Shown here in pieces: positions 50,990 to 61,410 of a stretch of DNA of 64,000 nucleotides. The stretch is from Phascolomyces articulosus (Eukaryota; Mucoromycota; Mucoromycetes; Mucorales; Lichtheimiaceae): the NCBI GenBank assembly GCA_025677815.1, contig JAIXMP010000001.1, positions 2,046,001 through 2,110,000 of the forward strand, read 5' to 3'. The notes under the pieces were generated by a model. It did no database searches, had not been told where the DNA came from, and saw only the letters and a program-made list of their open reading frames with translations. The position numbers and the translations under genes are program-made. Position 1 is the first letter of the stretch, and the number at the start of each line of letters is the position of its first letter.

Positions 50990-51936
50990 CTACCAGCCTT
51001 CTTGTAAACTCTTTCTTTGGTCATTAGCTTCTTCAATTGTCGGTAAAATCAAATTCTTTATCTGTGGCAAATATTGAACGATTTTTTGGGTGCCGCTGAC
51101 ACCTTGCAGTGAGCGGAGGAGATCCAAACGGTCATTCTTGCATCAAGTAAGCATCATCTTGAATTAACTGCATGGTGAATGTGGTACAAGTATATCCGTC
51201 AACAAAAAGGTCATGCACTTTCGGTTTATAAACCCCAGAAGTTGCCAAACGATCGATGAATGATTTCATATCTTTTCCTGTCTTTACTAAATCGTTTTGT
51301 AACTGACTTGATGAACTTTTACCTGGTGCTTTGACCTCAATAGCCAGCAGGTCAAAGATATCGCCGGCTGTACATTTGTGATAGACGATGTAGTCCGCCA
51401 TAAGGCTTAGACGGATCGTCAATCAAATGTGATTCTCCTTCTCGAATGTTTAAGTTGCTTGTCGAGTCGTAAATGTGTCGGAGAAAAGGAGTCACAAGCA
51501 TATGGGACGAGTCATCGTCATGATGGCAACAACTGATTTTGACCCATGGCAAGCTAGGCTATTTGGAGGAAGTAAACGTCGTAACAAGGTTCCGTAGGTA
51601 AACCTGCGGAAGGATCATCACTAATTAGAAATAGTGCGAAATGTAGGAATGTTCAATTGTTCAATCTGTTGTCCATGATACGAATATTTGGATTAAGCTT
51701 GTTAAAAGATTGGACAATTTTTCAAGCTGATACACATTACCATTATCGTTATTATTACCCAAATCACTCGTGTTGTCTGCTTCAGTACTGAAGTCGCGTG
51801 CCAAACACTTCAGTTCCTTAGTTGGGAATACTATGGAAAAGGTAATAGTGTTATCAAAGAGGGGACACCATTCACTTGATTTTAAAGACAATGATTGCCA
51901 ACTTTTTTTTAGATATTGTGGTGCTTTATACAGCAT
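50990..51936 (-). pseudogene. Broken gene of a lineage-expanded family with an E-x-K nuclease-like motif
   Basis: Minus-strand blocks that read as one protein: block 1 (51936-51682) ends ...LLTSLIQIF; block 2 (51558 to about 51407) contains DSSHMLVTPFLRHIYD and EGESHLIDDPSKP; block 3 (to about 51138) contains MADYIVYHKCTAGDIFDLL, AIEVKAPGKSSSSQLQND and VDGYTCTTFTMQLI; block 4 ends SLQEGW and TAG at 50990. Shifts lie between blocks 2 and 3 (about 51403) and between 3 and 4 (about 51142). AIEVKAP resembles the E-x-K half of the PD-(D/E)XK nuclease core, with upstream Asp residues, but that is a weak inference. I recall similar uncharacterised repeated proteins in Mucorales genomes; no name can be given. 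The gap between blocks 1 and 2 holds an 18S rRNA fragment. Confidence 0.5.
51561..51619 (+). rRNA. Fragment of the 3' end of 18S rRNA
   Basis: About 59 nt that match the universally conserved 3' end of eukaryotic 18S rRNA, including GTCGTAACAAGG and ACCTGCGGAAGGATCAT. Against the fungal sequence as I know it there are about three substitutions (in GGAGG, AAACG and GGTAAACC) and one missing T (GGTTCC for GGTTTCC). The match stops at the 18S/ITS1 boundary. No 5.8S or other rRNA sequence follows, and the rest of 18S is absent, so this is not part of a functional rDNA repeat. It lies inside a broken protein gene in antisense orientation. Confidence 0.85.
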
Positions 51937-52765
51937 CGTGGTACTTTTTTTTCAAAGCGATGTAAACTAGAGATATGTTGTTCAGTTGAAAGTATAAAAA
52001 AAATATGGCTGAGGGATAAGACTCTTGTATCAGACAAACTTTCTTTTTGTTCTCCCTTGTCAAATGTTGAGCATCAATGCTGTTAATGTACTGAAGTCAA
52101 GTTCAATCCTTGAACACACCAACATGTTTTAGGCTTCCAATCTCTCTCTGTGTTAACAAGGTGTAGTTGAAGATATTTTTTTTTTGTCTTTTGTGCGAAT
52201 TAAAGCTTCTACTTCTTTTATGGCTTTTAGAGTCAGCAAGTGAGATTCGCTCGTTGAGCTCTCTGTCTCGTTCTCGCTTGCCAACGAATGCTAATAGTTC
52301 ATTATCATAGTAGTAGAGGATTTTGGTAATAATAGCAACGATGAGGCTTCTTCTGAAACTGTTGTTGCTGTTGCTGTTATTGTTGGAATGCAATGCAAAA
52401 GAGTACGCGTATATGGCAGTCCTAAAACAATACAAAAACTATAGATAATCAAGCTATTTATTGAATTATTAGTATATGTTTTTTTAATATAAAAACTTTT
52501 CGGGTGATTTTCGTCATGTACATACTCTCGAGAGGTCAATATTGTTTTGCGAATAATGAATGAAAAAAAAAGTAAAAGAAATAAAAATGGAAGGAGTTGA
52601 TTTTATGTCAAAGAAAAAATAATTTCATATCATGCGTAATGCGCTCATGAGGTAGTTTATACCTTTGAGACTCAAAGATTAAATTTTTTCTCGAGTTCTC
52701 ATATTTTTTCCTTTTTAGTTAAAAATCAGGATTCGATAAAAATAAAAAGTGAGATGCCCAATTTA
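51937..52765. other. Uncertain, possibly more of the broken gene
   Basis: Minus-strand frames with protein-like segments (for example a charged stretch containing FVGKRERDRELNERISL near 52240) are interrupted by stops and AT-rich runs. They may be upstream exons of the broken gene at 50990-51936. No family recognised. Confidence 0.35.
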
Positions 52766-52935
52766 CCTTTCTTTTGACTGGTACGACTGCAAGTAGTGCG
52801 GTGGTTCCTGCTTCTGTAGCCGGTGCATTGGCCCAGGGCAGTTCTTTCTGATTGAGAACATTATGATTCAAACGTGATAACCGTGGCTCTGGAGTTATGG
52901 CAAGATTGTTATTACTAGACCCTGGTATAAGAGCT
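52766..52935 (-). pseudogene. Exon-like block, upstream part of a decayed gene
   Basis: An open minus-strand block preceded by a CGTATAG acceptor and followed by a GTAAAT donor. It contains ITPEPRLSRLNHNVL, then NQKELPWANAPATEAGTT and AVVPVKRK. Composition is protein-like, but no start or intact partner exon was found. It probably belongs to the decayed gene downstream on the same strand. Confidence 0.3.
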
Positions 52936-53099
52936 ATACGGTAAAGAAGTTATATTTACGAAGGGCAGATACCACTAATCCATTCAGATTCTACCAATAA
53001 TGAACCTTAAAATCCGCTTAATATATATTATTTTACCCATTACATATATAACAATTGATCCCAAAGCAAAAATAAAGTATTAAATACTCAATATACTGT

Positions 53100-54260
53100 T
53101 TCTTCTGTGAATTGAAAGGTTCATGCCTTGAAATTGGAAGCTGCTGTAATGGAAAAATATGCCAAAGCATATAAATGTCGAGCATTGGTAAATGAATACA
53201 AAGTAAGGGTCAACGAACATCGAACAAACAAATTTGAATTTGAAACAAAGGCTATGATGTTACATAAAAGCAATAAAATGGAAGAATGGGAAAGCATGAA
53301 AACGAAGGAAAAGCACCCTCCCGTCCATCCCTTTGACTGAAAATTAAATCCCTCGCCCTTTCACCGATCATTCATCAGAAGCTGAAGGTCAGCAATCATC
53401 ATGTCCCTTGGATCATCAATTGGAAGACTATCAAGAACAGGGATTAGGTCCTATGGATCATGATGCTTCCAATGATAATAATGAAGGTGATACTGCGAAT
53501 GATAATAATGATGAGTACGAATCAGATTCCCGTTTCGTGTTGTTGGAAAAGGCACTTGCTGAAGTACAATCCAGATAATTGTACTACTTGGGAAATTATC
53601 AGATTCAGCCTGCAATGATGATCAAGCTCGTTCATATTTTGAACAAATCCATAATATTATCCATCCAAGAAGAATTCCAGATTCATCAGAAATCCATATG
53701 TTTGAACAAGATATATTATTTCATTGAGATATCTTTGATGGTGATTATAAAAGTTTCATTGTCCTTTTATGGATTTATTTTAGATAATCATAACAGTATG
53801 TAGTGATAGAGATAATAATGATGGCAGTAAATCTGCAGATAATAATCCTGTTAATCTAGGTGATAATGACTTTGGTGATTATGATTAAGGTGTGGATGAT
53901 GAAAATCACTCCAACACAGATGATGATGAATATGGTGACAATAATTGTTTCAATTCTTATGTTAATGATGATGATAACAGCAGCATTTAAATACAGAAAA
54001 TGGTGATGATGGTGATGGTTGCCATGGCCTCGGTTCTGGGTTATTAAAATAACCAAAAGAAAGACGATTTTATTTGTCAGAAGTCGGAAGTTCAGTAAAT
54101 GCTACCGCTGCAAGTACTGCTAATTCGAACAATCTTGATATTGTCCGCGCAGCTCTTAATGATACGGAAGTTGTTAATGGTATTCCTGCATAGATGGACC
54201 TCAATAATAATGATATCTACCGCTCAGTTCCCTAATGGAGTTTAGGCATCACCTACATGT
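53100..54260 (+). pseudogene. Decayed acidic, Asn/Asp-rich protein gene
   Basis: A plus-strand series of protein-like blocks broken by stops and shifts. Block 1 (53128-53340) has a Lys/Glu-rich helix (EKYAKAYKCRALVNEYK) and ends KHPPVHPFD. Block 2 (about 53360-53577) contains SCPLDHQLEDYQEQGLG, then Asn/Asp-rich repeats and LEKALAEVQSR. Later pieces contain ARSYFEQIHNIIHP and, near 54090-54190, ASTANSNNLDIVRAALNDTE. The blocks need at least four changes to make one frame. No family recognised; could be a remnant of an expanded lineage-specific gene or of a mobile element. Confidence 0.4.
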
Positions 54261-55392
54261 GTTGTCACCCGGGACAGCTCTGTTCTGGTGGGTGATAAGC
54301 AATTATCATTCTGATGTTATGCTCATTCTTTAGTACCTTCATGGAATCAAGTGTTCGTTTGTTTTTTGGTTGTTCCCATTTCTTTTTCACTGTTTTGCGT
54401 ATGTTGGTGTTTTTACTATTATATCACTATATTCTTTTCTTTACTTCTTTTACTTATTATGACTTTATAGTAATATTATTTGATTTTACTTTATTAAGCC
54501 CAAGATTAGCTGTAGTATGTGGGAAGTAGACATGCCTAAGAATGGTCGCTGCCGTTTGTGAGCAGATTATAATTACACTCGGTCATTGGTTTTGTTCAAG
54601 AAACTTTTCATGTAGTAAAGAACGTGTCATGAATAACGAATAAGCTTTTGATGCAAAACAAAAAATAAAAACTATATCTACCAAACTCAAAACCTTTAAT
54701 TAATTGGCTAATTAAATGTTATTTAATTTCGTATCAAAACTTATTTCTCAATGATATACCATATGCATAAAATATAAAAATATTTCTACATTCACACTCT
54801 CTCATAGCATGTTATTGCAACTCTCTTCCAGTTTTATTTAGCCTGTTTATACAATTCTAGAAGCTCAATATTTTTTGTATGTTATCCAAATAGAGTTGAT
54901 AAATAGTGTATCCATTACAATAGTCCTCTCCCATTTTGAACTCCTGATTTCGCATGTGCATACTTTACATTTTTTGCAATAGCTTTTCTAGTACTTTGTC
55001 CAAATAGAGGTATACCCTCCATTACTGATACTATTACTAATTGCTTGTAAAAAGAAAAAAAGAAAAATTTTAAGAAAACGGTGTTCATCTTGGTGCTATT
55101 ATTGTCACTTGTATGAACAAGCTATCATTCCCAAAAACTGCTACGTACCATCCAGTTTTGCACAAGTAATTTGAGTATCTATAACGCAGTGACCCACTGT
55201 GTTTAAAAAATCATTATTTAGTATTAGCCATCTCCAGCAACCAGTAAGATCGCTGGGGGAAAAAAAGAGAAACGAAAAATACTGGTCACGTCATCCGCTG
55301 CCAGGGTTGCTGGTTAAAATTTTTGGAACACCTTCCTTGATATCCTACCTCGTTGTTCGAAATCCCTCCTTCTTATATATAACAATTAAGTC
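54261..55392. other. Intergenic, no gene found
   Basis: T-rich then AT-rich; a pair of related segments (54883-54918 and 54993-55025, sharing TCCAAATAGAG and a nearby TCCATTAC) looks like a decayed direct repeat. The right end is the ATP synthase subunit d promoter. Confidence 0.5.
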
Positions 55393-56179
55393 ATGGCATC
55401 TCTTCGCGCCGCCGCTAAGCAAATTGACTGGACCAAGTTGAGCTCTAGCCTTCCTCAAGAAACCGCTGCTTCTCTCCAAGCTTTCCGTAAGCGTAACGAT
55501 GAAGCCAAGCGTGTCTTGCGCGAATTGAAGGAACAAACCACCACCGTCGATTTCGCTCACTACCGTAATGTCCTCAAGAACCAGGCCATCGTTGACCAAG
55601 CCGAAAAAGCTGTCCAAGGTTTCAAGCCCGTTGCTTATAACTTGGATGCTCAACTTAAGGCTATTGACCAATTCGAAGCTAAGGCTGTAAGTTTTTTTTG
55701 TTATCATTATTTATAAAATCTTGTTTATTTATTTACAACTTTTTTTGGGACCTTCATTTCGTGAAACCATTTAATAATTATAAATGTATTTAATTTTTCA
55801 CAAAAATATAATATATAGGTCGAACGCGCCACCAGCACCGTTCAAAAGATTGATGCCGAACTTAAGGATCTCCAAGCTACTCTTGGTAACATTGAAGGCT
55901 CCCGACCTATCGAACAATTGACTGTATGGATCTCGTTTTTTTTTTTGTTATTATATATTATGGAGGAAATTCAAATTATATTATGGATATGTGTGCCATT
56001 GGAATTTGTTCTTGAGAGGGTGAAAGAAACTAATCATATACATATATTCTATAACATAGGTTGACGATATTATTATCGCCAAGCCCGAACTCACCAAGGA
56101 TATCGAAGCCAGACTCCAAAAGGGTGAATACTCTGTTCCTGGTTACAAGGAACGTTTCGGTGACATGTCTTACTTCTAA
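55393..56179 (+). CDS. ATP7: Mitochondrial ATP synthase subunit d
   Basis: Peripheral-stalk subunit of mitochondrial F1Fo-ATP synthase. Three exons, 55393-55686, 55819-55923 and 56060-56179, phase 0 at both joins; 172 aa, the family's size (yeast Atp7 174). The protein starts ASLRAAAKQIDWTKLSSSLP and is mostly long charged helices. The end KGEYSVPGYKERFGDMSYF is typical for subunit d. Coding GC is visibly higher than in the neighbours (many C-ending codons), as expected for a highly expressed gene. Convergent with prefoldin subunit 1. Confidence 0.95.
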
Positions 56180-56514
56180 GCGCATTACTTGTCAAAACAA
56201 AAAATATATATATACAATGACATTTATAAACTTTGTTTGTACAGCAACAAAAAAAGCCATTATGCATATTACAAAATCTCTTTTTTGTCTCCTTTTTTTC
56301 TTCTTGTTCAACGAAACACACATGCATCTTCTGTACGATAAAAAAAATCGAATTCGTCTGGAAATGTGTTTATCGGGTTGTTGATGAATGTTGGGATTGG
56401 TAAAAAACAAAAAAAAAAGTAGAATAGATCGATCGTTTGTAGGTGTGAGAGAGAGAGGAATTTATTTTTATTATTATGATGATGATTTGTTATTATTAGC
56501 GTTTTAGTTGATCT
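56180..56514. other. Spacer between convergent genes
   Basis: 3' flanks of subunit d and prefoldin subunit 1, AT-rich, no gene. Confidence 0.6.
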
Positions 56515-57205
56515 CTACATGTTTCGTGGTCCTTGAAGTATATCTCTTAAATTGCTTTGAGCATCTGAAGCACTACGATCCCAATATTTTTGAGACTTTT
56601 CAAGTTGTTGAATCTTTTCATCCGAATCCTTAATACTCTTGACATATTGTTCTTTCATATCACGTAAAGGAGTTTGTACGAACCTATGGTTATAATTGAA
56701 ATGGTGGATTCTCGGTTAGAAAAGATCATTATCATGCATATAGAATATTTATATTATAAAATAATCACTCTGCCACTGCCACTTCTGATTATATTTTATT
56801 GATTCATTTCGAGGATGACACACAAAAAAGTATCCAATGACACGTATATATATAAGAACGAATATATTCCTCTATCTAATGGATTTTCTTTTTTCTCGAT
56901 CTTTCTATAATAACTTACATTTTTCCAACAGGCTTATATGTTTTTGTATCAGGATCCAAAGTATCAAGTTCACGTCTTGTTAACTCGGCCATCTTGCGAT
57001 CACGCTGTCTAGCCTGGATCTGTGCTTTAACAGTATTCAATTGTTGTGTGCTTGCAACATATTTTGCTTGTAATTCAACAAACACCTATATAATGAATGG
57101 AGGATGAGTCATAAATAATAACTGAAATAAACATGGTCCATCGTTTGGATAACATGACAAAAAGTTCTTTACCTTTCGAATGGCATCATCTGACAGGGCC
57201 GACAT
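56515..57205 (-). CDS. PFD1: Prefoldin subunit 1 (beta-type)
   Basis: Subunit of the hexameric prefoldin chaperone that passes nascent actin and tubulin to CCT, in the cytosol. Three exons, 57205-57173, 57085-56919 and 56683-56515; 122 aa, exactly the usual length. Two coiled-coil helices flank a hairpin: VFVELQAKYVASTQQLNTVK with AQIQARQRDRKMAELTRREL, then the turn around PVGKMFVQTPLRDM, then the helix KIQQLEKSQKYWDRSASDAQ. The Met of the turn spans the exon 2/3 join (AT|G). Splice sites are GTAAAG and GTAAGT donors with ATAG acceptors. Confidence 0.93.
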
Positions 57206-57986
57206 TTTTTATATTTTTCGCTTTTACAACACGAACAAATTGACTTCACTTTTGAAAACACAGAGCGAGTTTCGAAAGGGGAGATTGAAAAAAAAAAGAG
57301 AAGACCCTAAAATGGAAATTGAATAACTATTTTATATAATGGATCGTCAACATCTTGGAGTGAAAAAAGAAACTTGAGGGAAGAATACATATTATACTTC
57401 ATTTACATTATTTAATACTATATATAGAGTGTGGTACTCCTCATTGAATATAATCCTTAATTATGCAAGTAGCAACTGGCCGTACCGATATATCATGTTG
57501 TTTAGAAAATAATATCATCAACATTACAGTTAAGTACGAGTATGATTTTTGATGCATGAATTCTATTATTTTGATATATAATATAAATATGAATTCATAC
57601 AATGAATATCTAATAAAGAGTATTTCTTCGTTACTTTTTAATTTATTTAAAAATGCAATTCCACAATTGCAAAGTAACCATGCTTTATTCTCCTAAAAAC
57701 TTGATATATCTTCGGAACAAGAGAAAAAACCTGCATTGAATAGACTGCATGCTCCGAACACTATTGTTATTAGCGCCCATTTTCCAGTAATCGATTTCTG
57801 CTTTTTGTGAGTGTAAGGAGGTCAAATATAATAGTAACTAAAGGACGGTTGCTCCAATCTTCTGGTTTTCTCGGATCTATGGAAAGATACTAGAAAGTAA
57901 TATATTACCTGTGACATACAGCTGATATGATGTACTATTTTTTTTTATAATCGTTTATTTATTTATATTTAGATAGCATAACTGAA
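57206..57986. other. Intergenic, no gene found
   Basis: AT-rich promoter side of prefoldin subunit 1; nothing else seen. Confidence 0.5.
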
Positions 57987-58283
57987 TTATTTACCATAAA
58001 AAATATATATGCTTTTTGTATAAGGGTATCCCTTGTTGCCAGGGAGTGGACAATCAGAAACCACCATACTCTTGAGATTGGCTGCTACATTCACTCTTAG
58101 AAAAACTACTTCATGATCCTTTATATTTTTCAAGTGTGCCCGATAGTACACTAAATATTCGGAAAGAGTAATGGTATATTCATCGTTAACTGCTCGAATA
58201 CCAGCAAGAATGACATGTGTTACTTTATTAATTGTAGGGATAAGATAACTAATCTCTTGTATGATCACATTTAATTTATTCAT
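57987..58283 (-). other. Doubtful 98-codon open frame
   Basis: An isolated minus-strand frame with mixed, protein-like composition (contains GIRAVNDEYTITLSEYLVY and VVSDCPLPGNKGYPY). No recognised domain, no clear spliced partners. It may be a gene remnant or a small gene; I cannot decide. Confidence 0.2.
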
Positions 58284-59250
58284 TGAGTAATGTCTAACTA
58301 ATTCGATGAGATTCTAATAGTGTGATATAATTTTACTAGAACAAATTCCACAATCGTTTTTATGTCAATTCATTGGCCTTCAGGTGATAGAGAACGTTAG
58401 CCATTTTTATATATGTTCTCTTTTTTCAATGTACCTAACATTCTTTTGCTGACCATTGATTCGAAAATCCCTCAAATATCGTTTCCCTTTTTTCATCAAC
58501 CATGCATCCATATAGGTATGGAGTGGAATACATATGAGTATTTTATTATAATATGCACATGCATGTCAAATCAAAAAGAAAAAAAAATCTTTAGCTATTG
58601 AACAACATGAAATTAGAATCCGCATTAATTCTTCATATAGCAATGTGCCGTGCTTACGCATATTTACTTCCGTGAGTGGATGGATGTTCATAACCTTAGT
58701 TTACTTGCTGTTACCTGTGTTAAGAAATTCAAGGAGAAAATTGTTATTTTAATAACCATCTTCTAGCCAAATTAGTGACGATAGAAGAAACCAAGCATTA
58801 CCTATAATAAATATTAATTCGTCTTCGATTGTCATGGGTTAATAAACATAAAGAAAACACACACGCCAAGAAAATGAAATATCTTTGATAACCCAAACAA
58901 CTTGATGTATGCTATGAAAACGTTATGCAATTTCACAAATCTTTGGATTCTGAAACTTGAATGCCTTTACATGAAAGTGTAGTTATATTAGAGTTATGTA
59001 TCAACTATCTCGGATTTATGTATATATATATATATATATATATACATTTATTTAGAATTTGCATATTTAACAAAGAACTAGCAAAAGAGCACACAACATA
59101 AAAATTTACCATATAAAAATGGTTTAATGATGAATATATGAAAATTATCTATGTTATTGAACGACGACTCTAAAAGAAAAAATATATATGCAACTACTAG
59201 AAGTGTATATACGGATAAGAATATTTACATAAAAAGCATAATACAATTAA
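58284..59250. other. Intergenic, no gene found
   Basis: AT-rich 3' side of the GDSL gene with a TA microsatellite at 59021-59044. No gene seen. Confidence 0.5.
59021..59044. repeat. TA dinucleotide microsatellite
   Basis: Twelve TA units, seen directly. Confidence 0.9.
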
Positions 59251-60812
59251 TTACTCATTAGAACTATGGATCTTTAAAAATTTATACAGGTCTTGGGCAA
59301 CATATTCATGGATCTTGTATGTTGGATGTAAATCATTATACCAAAAATACCTATAAATATTATTTACATGCCATCCGAATTAAATATTCATTAAAAAAAA
59401 TAATGGTTGGAGTACCACTTTATAATATATTCGCTGTAATATTAATAAACACTTACTGCTCGATTGAACTACAATTATTTTCAACAGGGAAGCTCCTGCA
59501 TTGAGATTTGACGATGATATATTAAAAATTTCATTTTACGCTGACTCCTTATCATTATCAATAGATATATAAAATATATTTTTTACATACCAATCAGGAC
59601 AATAATCCGTTGTATGAGTAATATTATAATCCTCTGGGTGGTCCAAAATAGTTGTAAATGTGTCCCATGCATCATATAGATAATAGTGACCAGGAAACAA
59701 GCTGTGTAGATGTTTAATAAGTGACTTTAATTTCTTGTTGAAATCTAAAAAGATAAACAATTGTAAATAAATATATGCATAAGAAAACGCCATGTGATGC
59801 TTCCAAATATGGACAAAAGCAAAATATTTACCATGGACACGTCTTTTTATTTTAGTAATAGTAATCAACCCTTCGATTTGCCACTTGAGGGAACGATCAA
59901 TAGGTGGTACAGAAATCAGGACAAACTGACGAGCATTATGCTTTATCATGAGGTACTCCTATATGATATAGTACATGTACAGCATAAGTTTTTCTTTTCT
60001 CATATCACGTTGCCATATAAAACTAGTCATTCTTTCCGATGTAAAAAATAAAAATAATAATACGTACCACTAAAACTTTGTATTGTTCCATTAATATTTC
60101 ATCCAATTCATCCGTATTGTCCCAATCCGCTGTTAAGTTAATATCATTGATCCCAACCCAAATTGTATGCAATGTCGTATATGGATTGTGCGATGCTTTA
60201 CTAAGGTATTTTGGAAAAAGGCTTGTGATCTGTGTAGTGACATCAGTAACAGTTCTGTTGTACAACCCCCACATCAAGAAGAACAAAAAAAAAAGAAGAA
60301 AGAGTGATGTGATTTGTGATATGTCAGTGAAAAAATAAAAACACAGGTACACATATATATAAATTTGTATATATTATCCACTTACGTAGAATTCTAATTA
60401 AAAAAAAATAAAAAATAAAGAAGCATGACGTTAATTAAGTCTCAAGTTGAAGACATCATGTTGAATATAAGAAGAAAAACTGTTGTCATCGTTAAAGTAC
60501 CTGACCAACCAGGTTGTTGGAAATGGGAGCACTGTTATAAGCTAAATTCCAATATTCCATTGGGTGTAAATCGACCAGATATTCAACCCAATTACGACCA
60601 CCAGCAGAAGTGCAATTGGCACAGGCATAAGTCATTGAGAGTAAGTCCAAGTTTTGGGTTGTATAAGAATCACCAAAAGAATATAAGGTCTCGATGCGGT
60701 TAAGATCAAACGGTTTCTCATGTTCTTCTTCTATTTCTTCTATTGGTGCTGCATTGATGACATTAGAGCAATATAAAGGGAGTAATATAGTCCAAAAGTG
60801 GGGAAATTTCAT
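59251..60812 (-). CDS. Secreted GDSL/SGNH esterase (CE16-like)
   Basis: Predicted extracellular lipase/acetylesterase of the SGNH fold. Seven exons: 60812-60501, 60393-60386 (8 nt), 60254-60068, 59958-59832, 59744-59591, 59495-59457, 59350-59251; about 308 aa. A signal peptide (hydrophobic to about residue 20, ending NAAP) starts the protein. Block I is YSFGDSYT (Ser about 49), block III GINDINL (Asn about 143) and block V NDLHPTYK (His about 284). The Cys pairs in YACANC and near NNCSS may form disulfides. The 8-nt exon encodes NS plus part of T and restores the frame. The residue three before the catalytic His, usually Asp, is Asn; an Asp follows it. The natural substrate is unknown; fungal relatives remove acetyl groups from plant polysaccharides. 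Confidence 0.87.
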
Positions 60813-61410
60813 TTTTAATAGAGTTATATAATAAATAACAAATTACAACGGGAATGTTATATAGATTACAAGAAAGAAGATATTAAAAAAGAAGAGCAAC
60901 GTAAGAAAAAATACGTTGTCTATTCCTTTATATATAATAATGAAACTCAAATTTTAATCTTGGGGGGTTATGCTGCTGTTTTGTATTTTGCTTTTGCTGC
61001 ATGAGACATAAAAATGCAATAATGTGACGAAAAAAAAAAGAGCTGCAGTATGTTGTAAATAGACCACCTACCACTACTTCTTGTAAAAACAAAATTTAAC
61101 TTTCGCGATGCGAGCGCCACAGTTAAAAAAAATCATCATAAAAAAATAGGAGAAAAAAACCAAGTCGTTTCATATTTTTAATGCTCCTTTTTTTTTAAAA
61201 AAAAAAAGAGTATCTATGTATTTTTGTATATATGGTCTTATAATTGAATATAATACATGTTATTTTTGTTGTTGTAAATATATAGTAGTCTATATCGACT
61301 TTTTGTTTCCAAATAGTAAGAAATTGAAATTGAGAAGAATTGAAGGGGAATGTGATGATAAAGACCATGGTGAAGATAAACGGAAGATGAGAAAGTGAGA
61401 GAGCACAGCT
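60813..61410. other. Intergenic, no gene found
   Basis: Promoter of the GDSL gene and 3' flank of the acyl-CoA synthetase gene. AT-rich with A and T runs; no gene. Confidence 0.55.

Noticed and set aside
52740..54600. Transposon with terminal inverted repeats or LTRs
   Set aside because: No long terminal repeats, target-site duplication, reverse transcriptase or transposase motif could be seen around the decayed blocks.
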